From the NCBI GenBank assembly GCA_032358255.1, contig JAULBX010023296.1, forward strand, positions 62,001 through 126,000: DNA of 64,000 nt, written 5' to 3'. This DNA comes from Heterotrichella gracilis (taxonomy: Eukaryota; Sar; Xanthophyceae; Tribonematales; Xanthonemataceae). Below the pieces are notes generated by a model. It did not search any database. It had not been told where the DNA came from and worked only from the letters and a program-made list of their open reading frames with translations. The translations under genes were made by a program, and so were the position numbers. Numbering within the stretch: the stretch's first letter is position 1; every line of letters starts with the position of its first letter. Shown piece by piece: positions 9,618 through 19,365 of the stretch.

Positions 9618-12600
9618 TCACTTGCCCGCCCACACTGCAAAGCCTGGCCCGCTGACGATGATCTTCCACTCCTTGCCCTCACACTTCTCCTTGTTGGGCG
9701 ACCAGTCGCCTGGGCCCGCCTTCATGGCGATTTTGGAGTCAATGATGGCCGCGTAGCAGTCGCCCTGGGCCTTCTTGATGACAACCTGGAGGCGCGTGGG
9801 GGCATGAACTTGGTTTTGTGGTCCGTTTGGGTGTTACAGCGCAACCTGCCTTGTCGCTAACGCACTTCCCCACTTTATAAACACGCTGATATGACATGGA
9901 CCACTGCTCAGCTTGGAAACCCTTCTTGTATGAAACCCTTCTTTGATGAACCATTAATTACATGCTTAACAGACCTTTGTGTAATTATAATTGTCAACTA
10001 CACGCATTCCAGTGGCACAGCCAGGTCAGCAGCGAGCTTTGCCCATGCACCGCCAAGCACTTCTACCTACTACTTTTGTTCCTAATTACTGACTTATAGA
10101 CCGAGAATTGACGTAAAGAGCCCCAGGACTTGCACCAAAGCATCCCACAGACATGGCATAGCATCAATAAAAGCAAAGCAATGGGTAGCTATGCGGCACA
10201 AAAGCCAGGAGGCAATGAGGTAGGGCGGGTGGGACAGGAGGGAGCCTCACCTTTGACCGCGCGTTGATCCCGTAGTCCCTGCGCACCGCCAGCAGGTCGT
10301 TGACATGCTTGGAGTGCTGGTCGCTGACCCAGTGGTCCCAGAACACGCAGGGGGTGCCGCAGTGCGTGAGCAGGTAGGCGTAGCCCTCGGCGGCCTTGGA
10401 CCAGGGGAAGGGCCAATGCTGCAGGGTGGAGCCTGCGGGAGGGGGAGGCATGTGGTTAGGGTGTAGGGTTCGGGATTGAGGGCTAGGGCGAATGCTGCAG
10501 GGTGGAGCCTGCATGGGTGGGCATATGGCAAGATTTTACTTTATTAAAAACAACTCCTTTATTTGATATACAATTATAAGTATTACACTAAGTAAACGAA
10601 AAGAGGGTTAGGCAAAACGCCGATGCTGCAGCATGGAGCCTGCGAGGAGAGGGTGGTGGTGGAAAGGTCAGTGGTGCACAGTGGAGCCTGCTGGGAGTGT
10701 AGGGTCGGCTGCTCAGTGCAGGCATCCGTGTGCATGCAACGAGCCGGGAGGCTGCACCAGTGTCATGGTCTTTCAGAATTTGATGGGTATTTGTATGTGG
10801 GGTCTAGGTTCCAGGCATCACATTTCCCCCTGTTTGTCTCACCTGTGTCGTGGTTCTCCAGGAATGTGATTGCCCTGGACGGCCACATGCCCAGCACGCC
10901 TGGCGGGCGGCCCTGGTTGTCGATGAGGCGCCAGTACTCGCGCTTGTTCAGCGCCTCCTGGAGGATGCCTGCGCACGGGGGGGAGGTGGGAGGCGTCAGG
11001 AATTATTCACTGTAGGAATCATACCTGCTGCACATTCTGCACATGGGTGAAAGCGCAACTGGGGGGTGCTGGTAGGTTGCACAAGGCACTGTGCATGCGT
11101 ATGCATCCGGTGTTGGGTGTGTATACATAAGCGCTGGCTCGATGCACGTATGCTGGGTGGCCACCACTATTCATGTGGCGGTGAAGCAAGAGATCCCCCC
11201 GGTGCCCTACCCCCCCGCCCACCCATCCCTTTCCCCACCTTTGGTCGTGAAGTCAAAGGCCGCCGCGGTGCCCCCCGTTGAGTCGCACCAGTTGACGGTG
11301 CGCTGCCTGTGCCCGTCCTGGTTGTAGTTGAGCACGCCGTCTGTGTATGAGCATGTGTCCCAGTACTCGCCAAAGGCCATGAGGGGCACAGTGCTGTCGA
11401 TGTACTCCTTCACAAACTTGCCGTCGTAGCCCTGCGGGGTGGGTATAGGGTTTGGGGAGATAGGGTTTTAGGGTGCTGTCGATGTACTCCTTCACAAACC
11501 TGCCGTCGTAGCCCTGCGGGGTGGATGTAGGGTTTAGGGTTTGGGGAGCTAGGCTTCTCAGCATGCTGTTGTCGAATAGCCAATGAACAGCAATGAACCA
11601 TCAGTCCCATGCAAAGACAGCGCCAGCCATCAAAGCTCACAACCAGCACCACCACCTGGCCCCTCCGCCCCCACCCCCCCCAAACACCCACCTTGCCAAA
11701 GTCAAAGCGCCAGCCGTCAAAGCCCACATTGCGCAGCTTGCCTCCTCAAACCTATCCTGCCCAAGCCTTTGCCCACCCAACATCACCCACCCACCCCACC
11801 CGCCACCCATCTTGACAAAGTCAAAGCGCCAGCCATAAAGCTCACCACCACCACCACCACTAGACCCCTCCCCCCACCACCACCCACCTTGACAATGTCA
11901 AAGCTCACCACCACCAAGCCCCCCCACCCCCTCCCACACACACAACACCCACCTTGACAAAGTCAAAGCGCCAGCCGTCAAAGCCCACGTTGTTGCGCAG
12001 GTACTTGAGCCAGCCGCTGAGGTCCTCGCGCACAAAGGGCTGCGCGTGGTCCACGTTGGGGGCTGCGGGGTAGTCCTCGTAGGGCTTGAAGGAGCCCATG
12101 CCGCCAAACGCGTGGTTGTTGGAGCAGATGGCAGAGGTGTCCCAGGCCAGGCGGCCGCCAAACAGGTTCCACTTGCCGTCGGGGCTCTGCGGGGGGTGGA
12201 AAGAGGCGGGTGAGGGTAGGTGGGCGGCGTGTGCAGACTGCACATGGAGTGGGTGTTATGCGGCAGATGCAAATAGGGTCGGGGTACTTGCCCCCACCCC
12301 TCATCCCCTTGAAAACCCGCAGGCAAAGCTACCTATGCCGCCAAGTAGCTCAGCCACCTATGCCCCACCCAGTCCCCATCCACACCACCACCATACCAGT
12401 CCGCACCCATACCATTACCCATACCAGTAGCCCCCAGCCACCAAATCAGCAGCGCGAAAACCCCACCGGCACGTGCGCGCATCTGTGGTTGGTGTCGATG
12501 TCCGCAATGACCTCTGCATATCTGACCGCATATTTGACCGCATAATTGACCTTGATGTTGCTTTCATGCAGAGAGGAGATGCAGCCATGCAGCCCCGCCC

Positions 12601-15543
12601 CTGTCCCATACTGCCCCATATACTTTGCCCACCCACTCACGCCACCATCATCCCACCACCGTCCCCGCGACAACCACAACAGCATGCCACCCACCTGCGT
12701 GTGCGCGCATCTGTGGTTGATGACGATGTCCGCAATGACCTTGATGTTGTTTTCATGCAGCGAGGAGATGCAGTCGCGCAGCTCCGCCTCAGTGCCATAC
12801 TGGGAGTCCAGGCAGTACAAATCCCTGGGCAGGTAGCCCTGGGGGCTCACCGAGTCGCTGGGTGGGGGCAGCCAGATGGCGGTGAAGCCCGCGTCGGCAA
12901 TCTGCTTGGCCTGCAGATGTAAGGGTTTTGGGGTTAGTCTTTAGGGTTTGGGGGCAGCCAGATGGCGATGAAGCCTAAAGGGCAATCGCTTTGGCCTGCA
13001 GCGACCATGAAGCCCAGGTGAGGCACACATTGCCACTACCATGTTTTTGTCTACTCCACCATAATGGTCTGACAGACCGTTAGCAGACAATAATGCGTGT
13101 CTTGGAGTGGGGAATGGAGGCGCACACTGGGGGCACCACGAGCAGTCAGGGATTAGGGTTTAAGCTTGGGGTGTAGGGTTAGATTCATGGGTAGAGCAGG
13201 CCCGTGCGCCTAATGCAACGCCTGAGAGTGCAAGGGCTCGTGCACGCCAGACCTGAATGCAGCTGGGGTGGGGTTTAAGGCCGGCAATATCAGGGTTTCT
13301 GGAGCCCCACCTTTCCGCTGATCAGCTTGTACCATGGCTGGCGGTGGCTCTCCCAGTTGAAGCCCTGCAGGATGATCTCCTTGCCAGTGCCGCTGGCTGG
13401 GCCCGTGCCCACAGTGGTGCCGGTGAGGGAGGGCGGCTGCAGGGCACAGCACACGCATAGAGATAAGGCCATGGACTCTTGGGAAATATTGGGGCCACAA
13501 GTACATGTGGGGTACATGGACGTGCTGTAGCCACCTCCACAGCCACCGCAGGAGCCAGCATAAAAATTTTAAGCCAAAAGGCACAGCCACAGCCATGGCG
13601 TGCGTCATTTACCCCTGTAGGGTGCTAAATACCGCACGCACAACAACTTAAACCCTAACCCCCATGGACGTGGCTCGTAGCATTGTGCCCAGCTCCCAAC
13701 AATCTCATCGAGGCAATCCCAGTGCACAACCACCTGATTGCTGCAACGGCGCTTCCCCCCGCTTCCCAGCCCAACCCCGTGCATCCGCCCCCCTCCGCTC
13801 CCCCCCACCCACACAATGGTGCAGTAAACGCAATATTATTTAGTGATAAACCCACCGCAAATATGGAGGGCGGCTTGGCCTCCGGCGCCTTGACCGGCTC
13901 CTCCACCACCGGCGCCTGGCCCGTGCTCCGGCGCGCGGCCAGCACCGCCTCCATGGCCGCCATCTTGCGCTCCAGCATGGCGGCTGCCTCGGAGCGCTCG
14001 CCCTGCTTGGAGCTCAGCGCGGCGGTGTCTGCTTTGCCCTTGCTGGAGGACAGGGTGACCAGCTCGCGCTCGATGCTCACGAGCGCGGCGGCGGCTTGGG
14101 CCATCTCCGCGGCGGCGAGCTCCAGTGCAGAGGCGTCACCCTAGGATAGGGTATGTGGGTGTAAATTTGAAGTTGATTCTCATTTTTTGGGGGGGTTGGA
14201 TTTGAGGATTAAGGGTTTGGGATTTAGGGTTTGGCCTTGCTTCACGAGAGCGTGAGCTTGTGCTCAGTGACCCACGAGTGGCAACTGCTTGTGCCATGTC
14301 CACAGCGCCCAAGCTCCAGCACGGATGCACCCCTAAGGGTGCACCCAAAAGGCTTTTGGGGATGGTTTGTTGTCTGGGCATGCCCATGGGGGGAGGGTTG
14401 GTACCACGGCGTGGGATGGTAGATGCACATATGGCGCATGTAGTAGCCAGGTACTCCAACAGCGCAGGCCAAGCCAATGCCATGGCTTCATCTTTCAGCA
14501 CGGGTAGTGCCCCTGGCAGGTCTGTGCTCAACTTGAGGATACCAGAATGCAGTGAAACACTTGTGAGAGCGTAGCTGGCAGTCTGACTCAGTGTGCTCTG
14601 TTGGCTCCTGCCCCATCCCTACCTCCAGCACGGTTGCTGACAGGGGTTTCAACCGCCTGACTTCCGCTGCCGCGACCACTCCATAGATGGCTGGCCTGGA
14701 ACTCTTGCTGCTGCTCCCGATGAGCGTCAGCAACTGCGCCCGGATGTTGTCAAACTCTGACTCCTCAATCTGCACACACAAAGAAACGTTCTTTTATTGG
14801 TCCAAGGGATGGATGCACGCGATGTACTAAACAACACCTAATGTCTATGCTACCTGCCACACCGCTGCCAGTGGCTATCACCCAACAACCGCAACTGCCC
14901 TATGACAACTCCCCCCAGTTGTTTACACTACTTGTGCCCAAACACAAAGCAGTCGCAACATCTGTCTCTTCTTTCAAACTAACTCTTCTCCATCAGCCCA
15001 AGGGCAGGCCTGCCAAGCCCACCCCATGCTTGTCACGCTGCAAACGTAGGTGCAACAGTGAACGCAGCAGCTGCCCACCTTGGCATCCGCGCTGGTGACC
15101 ACCGCAAACACGTCCTTGACCTGGTTGCTGTTGTGGGTGGTGCTGATGTTGGCTGACACCACCGTGAGCTCCAGAGTGCTGAAGGCCCCCGTGAGCTGCA
15201 CCAGCAGGTCTGGCCTGTCTGGGCCCGCCACCGTGATGGTGGTGGCCTCTGGGTCTGACTCATTGTCAAAGCTGACAAACAGCTCGGCACTGCTGGTGGG
15301 CGCTAGCTCTGGAGCAGCAACATAGCAGCGGGCGCTCATGCCCCGGCCCTGCAAACAGCCAGAGGTTGCTTTCAAGGGAGTGCGCACCCCTACAGCAGGT
15401 GTGAAACTTGACGGGTGCAAGGCAGTGGCAGTGGGGGTGGGGGCAAAGGCTGGGCAACACGGCAGCAGGGGAGTGGGTACCATATGGTCTCTGACGGTCT
15501 GATGAGGAAGCGCAACTGTCATTGAACAGGGGTGGAGGGCCAT
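9618..15543 (-). CDS. Plastid alpha-amylase (GH13) with an N-terminal ACT domain
   Basis: Ten exons, 5' to 3': 15543-15079, 14769-14623, 14140-13856, 13436-13311, 12910-12695, 12186-11953, 11431-11239, 10968-10843, 10432-10251, 9785-9618; all phases agree, 713 residues. Residues 1 to about 80 are rich in Ser, Thr, Pro and Ala with few acids, like a chloroplast transit peptide. Residues about 85-170 form an ACT domain (TVAGPDRPDLLVQLTGAF, VVSANIST, VKDVFAVV). Residues about 205-300 are Ala/Glu-rich and probably helical. The GH13 part starts at ILQGFNWES and keeps all four conserved regions: DIVINHR, GWRFDF (nucleophile Asp), FGEYWD (acid Glu) and FLENHD. The catalytic part matches plant plastid AMY3. 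It should hydrolyse alpha-1,4 links of starch in the chloroplast. Four introns carry decayed exon-end copies. A longer N-terminus through the orphan exon at 15880-16045 is possible. Confidence 0.9.
10487..10697 (-). repeat. Three copies of the amylase exon 9 start in intron 8
   Basis: The exon 9 start with its acceptor (10411-10436, plus strand CAATGCTGCAGGGTGGAGCC) recurs at 10487-10512 (nearly identical), 10619-10645 and 10671-10697 (more decayed). A degenerate TTAGGG tract lies between the exon and the first copy (about 10455-10485). The first copies keep an acceptor-like CAG in the same place. Confidence 0.75.
11473..11524 (-). repeat. Copy of the amylase exon 7 start in intron 6
   Basis: About 50 nt (plus strand GTGCTGTCGATGTACTCCTT through GCCCTGCGGGGTGG) repeat 11391-11442 with one or two changes. 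The two copies are separated by a TTTAGGG-like tract and followed by another. In the sense strand the copy reads GYDGRFVKEYIDST beside the true GYDGKFVKEYIDST, complete with acceptor, so it could act as an alternative 3' splice site. Confidence 0.85.
11612..11910 (-). repeat. Four decayed copies of the amylase exon 6 end in intron 6
   Basis: The exon 6 end and donor (plus strand ACCTTGACAAAGTCAAAGCG onward, 11950-11998) recurs at 11689-11741 (nearly intact, donor included), 11811-11845, 11886-11910 and 11612-11640 (progressively shorter and more changed). C-rich spacers (CCACCACCACC) separate them. The repeated coding part is GFDGWRFDFVK, which holds the catalytic Asp region. Confidence 0.85.
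12463..12592 (-). repeat. Copy of the amylase exon 5 end in intron 5, with an internal expansion
   Basis: The exon 5 end (12691-12780) encoding ISSLHENNIKVIADIVINHRCAH is repeated at 12463-12592 as ISSLHESNIKV - VIADIDTNHRCAH. The copy has an extra 30-odd nt made of TGACCGCATATT-like units in its middle. Confidence 0.8.
12950..13002 (-). repeat. Copy of the amylase exon 5 start in intron 4
   Basis: GGGGGCAGCCAGATGGCGAT through TTGGCCTGCAG repeats the exon 5 start (about 12864-12915) with small deletions. The two copies are separated by a TTTAGGG-like tract at about 12920-12950. Confidence 0.75.
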
Positions 15544-15879
15544 GACGAGCGATATCGCGGTGCAACCTTGGTAAAACAGCTATTTAGGAGTGCTAGGGAC
15601 AACAGAGCAACCCACAAAGTAAGTGCATGGAAGCTGCAATGAATGTACCACTTGGGTACAACTGCAACTTGACAGGGTGTGTGCAATGCAAAGGCATCCG
15701 GCCTCTCAAGCATCTCACTTGGGCGGCAGCTGTGCTGTACAAATGTGACACACAAATACCAAAAAAGGTCAAGGACTTTTTAAACTCTGCACATTCCACG
15801 AGGAGGCAGGCCACGTGCAATCAGAGGCTCCACAACCCACAGCGGCTGTGGCGCACATATGGCTCAGGATAAGGCTTAC

Positions 15880-16045
15880 CACTGCGCTGCTGTGTAAACT
15901 CGTCCTTGCCGCCCAATGCCCCGCAGTCGCACCAACCCTCCTCGTCAAATGGTTCCCAGTAGCAGTCGGCGAAAACGTGCAAGGGGCACGCCTCCTCTGA
16001 TGCTTGTGACAGGATCTCCACAGTTGGTGTTGGGCGGGTAAGAAC
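15880..16045 (-). other. Orphan exon-like open frame upstream of the alpha-amylase
   Basis: Between an acceptor-like AAGTAG (exon from 16045) and a donor-like GTAAGC after 15880 there is an open frame reading VLTRPTPTVEILSQASEE, then CPLHVFADCYWEPFDEEGW and CDCGALGGKDEF. The aromatic, Cys-rich composition looks coding. I cannot place it: its donor is phase 1, which does not fit the acceptor at 15361 of the amylase frame, but it would fit an ACAG acceptor just inside the amylase first exon (about 15507). It may be an alternative 5' exon of the amylase or part of another gene. Confidence 0.35.
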
Positions 16046-16975
16046 CTACTTGGTGATAGGAACCACACTATGGTCAGCACTGGTGCACAAACAAACTGCG
16101 GGTCGACGCAAACTTTCAAAGGATCGGAAAATCACACCTTGTGTGATCGCTCCTTATGTGAGTGCGCAGTGGAGCGTCCATAGCGCCCAATAGCCTCCTC
16201 CAGTATGGGTTAGGCCAAGTTCACCACCATCACGACAGGTAACAGCAAGGGTGAAGGCCGGAGTGTCCACTTTCAAATGGCTGACAGGTTGCGGGCTGTT
16301 ACTGGTGTCTGCGGCCTACCAGAAAATACTGGGATGGGGTATGCTTGCTTGCTCTATTGTGTGCGCATAGCTTGGGACGCAGTGGCCCTAGAGCAATGTT
16401 CAACTTGTACAAGGCCTGTCTGGCAGGGCTGCTGGCGGTTTCAAAACTGTTGCTGTACAACGAAACCCAGGCACTTCAAAAAGCTATAGCAAAAAGGTGG
16501 CAAAAGCCTCCTCAGCAAGCCCTTTTGAGGCGCTTTTCTCTGTTGAAGCATTTTCTTGGCTGTCTTCCCCTGGTTCAGTAGACTCGCTGAGCGCTGAGTG
16601 CTGAGCCCTTCACTGCGTCGTGCAATACTCTCAGTGCAACGGGGTCACCAGGCAGGAGGCTAAGTCATTCCTTTATGAAGTGCTGCTCGCGCCGCCCACT
16701 CCCTCTTTCAGTTGGGAGGCGGTTCTGGTGCCTGCCCGTCAAGGTAACGCGCAGCCTGACACCACCACTGCATCCACACGCACAGCGCTGGGCGGCGGGG
16801 TGACATATGCAGCAAGCAGCCCGCTTGGGCGCCGCCTTCCACAGGACATTGCATCCAGGAAACCGAAGTGTTCATGCGGAAGCAATATACTGATGAGCCG
16901 CACCCCACCACCATAATATAGCTGTTATTTGCATGCTTCCCCTCGTGGCAAACTTTTGCATCGTGTGTCGTGCAG
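16046..16975. other. Region upstream of RPL8, no gene seen
   Basis: About 0.93 kb. Frames here are short and mutually overlapping. The bases directly before the RPL8 ATG (GTGTGTCGTGCAG) form a good splice acceptor, so part of this stretch is probably an RPL8 leader intron. Confidence 0.45.
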
Positions 16976-18578
16976 ATGGGTCGCGTTATCCGTGCCCAGC
17001 GTAAAGGTAGGGGCAGTGTGTTCAAGTCCCACAACACTCACCGCAAGGGAGCAGCACAGCATCGCGTGCTGGACGCGGCAGAGCGCAATGGCTACATGAA
17101 GGGTGTGGTGACGGACATCATCCACGATTCAGCCCGTGGTGCTCCCCTCGCCAAGGTGAAGAAGCATCCTTGTTGGGTTACTGAATACTGTGACAAGCCT
17201 CCCAAGTACGTTTGCTAACATCGGGTCTGCCACGTTGGAACAGGTCACCTTCCGCCACGCAATCCACTACAGGCATGACAAGCAGCTGTTCATCGCTGCT
17301 GAGGGCATGTATAGTGGCCAGGTAAGCTCGTGCTGCAGATGTTATTTTTTTGCTGGGCTGCATATCATTGCAGCTGTACCCAGGGCATTTTGGGAGGTCA
17401 GCAACAAAGAACAGGACTTCCTACCCCTGCTGGGACCTCTTTGAAACCCTACCCTGTGGTTATGTGCAGTTTGTGTACTGCGGCAAGAAGGCAACCCTTG
17501 CCATTGGCAACGTGAAGCCAATTGGGGAGATGCCCGAGGGTACCATCGTGTGCAACCTGGAGGAGGTGAGACAATAGCTGCATAGTGACACTGGGTACTG
17601 CAGCATGTGGGCGGGACGTCTTTGCGCACATGGTCCTCACTCCTGCATGCACAGTGTGGGGTGTGTGGGGGGGCATGCAAAGTCGGAATGTGAAGGGGGC
17701 CTTCTTGGGCAGCAGCGCTAGGCTCTCGCCTGTGGGCTGTTGAGCGCCATGAGCTGATGAGCTGTTGGGCTGAAATGCCCATCGCTGTTCTCGTGCAGAA
17801 AGCTGGTGATAGGGGGGCGATTGCCCGCGCATCCGGTGACTACGCCATCATCGTGGCTCACAACCCAGACGCTGGCATCACCCGCGTGAAGCTGCCATCC
17901 GGCGCAAAGAAGGTAGGGCTGCATGGTCCCGCCATGGCACTGTCAAGCTTGACGTTCAACTTTGGGGGTAAACACGGCTGTGCAGCCAATGCGGGTGCAG
18001 AATTGAATGCTCTCTTGGCGGCTCGCAGCAAGGGCGTTGCACAGCTGGCACAACAGAGTTGAGCACATGGGGGGTTGTGCTGGCATGCTCAGCATGTTTC
18101 TTTTCCCTTTGTGCAGGTAGTGCCCAGCACGTGCCGTGCCATGGTTGGCCAGGTGGCTGGTGGAGGCAGGACTGAGAAGCCCATGCTCAAGGCTGGCCGC
18201 GCGTACCACAAGTACAAGGCCAAGCGCAACTCGTGGCCCAAGGTACGCTTGCACACATTGTGGAATGTGCTGGTTTGCACATGGCGGTCAGCAGTGGGCT
18301 GGATGTGTCCATCATCGTCTACACAGCATGTCATGAACCGCGGTGGTGTTGTGCATCATGGGTCTGTTGTCAACCACGTGTTTGCCACTTTACAGGTGCG
18401 TGGTGTGGCTATGAACCCAGTGGAGCATCCCCATGGTGGTGGTAACCATCAACACATTGGGCACGCCTCCACTGTGCGCCGCGACGCCCCCCCTGGCCAG
18501 AAGGTCGGACTCATTGCCGCCCGCCGCACGGGTCGCATGCGCGGTACCGCCGCGGTGCTGCCAGAGAAGAAGGACTAA
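16976..18578 (+). CDS. RPL8: 60S ribosomal protein L8 (uL2)
   Basis: Six exons: 16976-17155, 17244-17321, 17470-17565, 17799-17912, 18117-18242, 18396-18578, every intron in phase 0; 258 residues, the same length as plant RPL8. The product opens with [11 protein letters not shown] and ends with RRTGRMRG and a Lys-rich tail. Between these are [48 protein letters not shown] and the nearly invariant [20 protein letters not shown], which holds the His-rich loop near the peptidyl-transferase centre. It is a core protein of the large cytosolic subunit. The consistent phase-0 introns and strict conservation make the model firm. No exon-end copies are seen in its introns. Confidence 0.97.
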
Positions 18579-18674
18579 GCGCGACACCATTGGGCGCGTG
18601 CTACTGCTGCTTCTTGCGACAGTGTCTTGCTTTGTTGGGGACAGCTGTTGTGTGCTGGGACAGCTCCGGCTGCT

Positions 18675-18679
18675 TGTAA
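18675..18679 (+). terminator. Probable poly(A) signal TGTAA of RPL8
   Basis: TGTAA lies 97 nt past the RPL8 stop in GCTTGTAAATTA, a typical place for the green-algal signal. Confidence 0.6.
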
Positions 18680-19365
18680 ATTACTGAAAATCAATGCCAA
18701 TACATTCACTGGGAGCTGGGTTCACACCCACTGGGCCAGGCATCACCGCTATGGGAGTGTGCTTTGTGTCATGCATGTCAATGCCAACTCTGCTGTGGCT
18801 GGACTGGTGGTGGTTGTCATGACTGCACGGCAGTTTCACAGCATGACGCTTCACACGATGTGCTCGCGATCATGGGTCTGCATTGAACGCCGCATTGGCT
18901 GGCTGGATGGGATGTTTCACAAGCACAATCTGGAGTTTGTGGGCAACGGGTCCAGATATTAATGTTGATGAAGTGATGCAGGCCTGTTGGTGGAGAAGGG
19001 GGGCCAGTGTGGTAGGGGTGGATGTGCACAAGTGGGAGGGGAGGAGGTGGCCACCTGGCAGCAGACCCTGGGTAGACCCTGCCAGCGAAAAAACCCGGGC
19101 TCCAGCTGTCGATATAAACATGCTGGCAACCTCTCTGGTTCAAGTTGACACAATCACTGGCTTGTTGGGGTGTAGTGCTGGGTGTAGTGTCGACTGTACA
19201 CTGATACAGCTTCAACTTCACGAGGAGGGTCGTGGGGTTGGCTCTTTGGCTCGCAGCGTTACGAGTTGCCTTGCGCTGCTTCACTGAAATGGATGTTGTG
19301 TAAAGCAGTTCGGTGTTAAGATGCTCACAGTCAGGCAGGCTCGCCCTGCCCCAAGCATCTCCAAT
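18680..19365. other. Intergenic region between RPL8 and the ENTH-ArfGAP gene
   Basis: About 0.7 kb with no convincing gene. An in-frame ATG at 19321 would lengthen the next protein by 15 residues (see that entry). Confidence 0.4.

Noticed and set aside
19321-19365. Upstream in-frame ATG for the ENTH-ArfGAP protein
   Set aside because: Possible, but the extra 15 residues are not part of the ENTH fold; the later ATG was preferred and the alternative noted.
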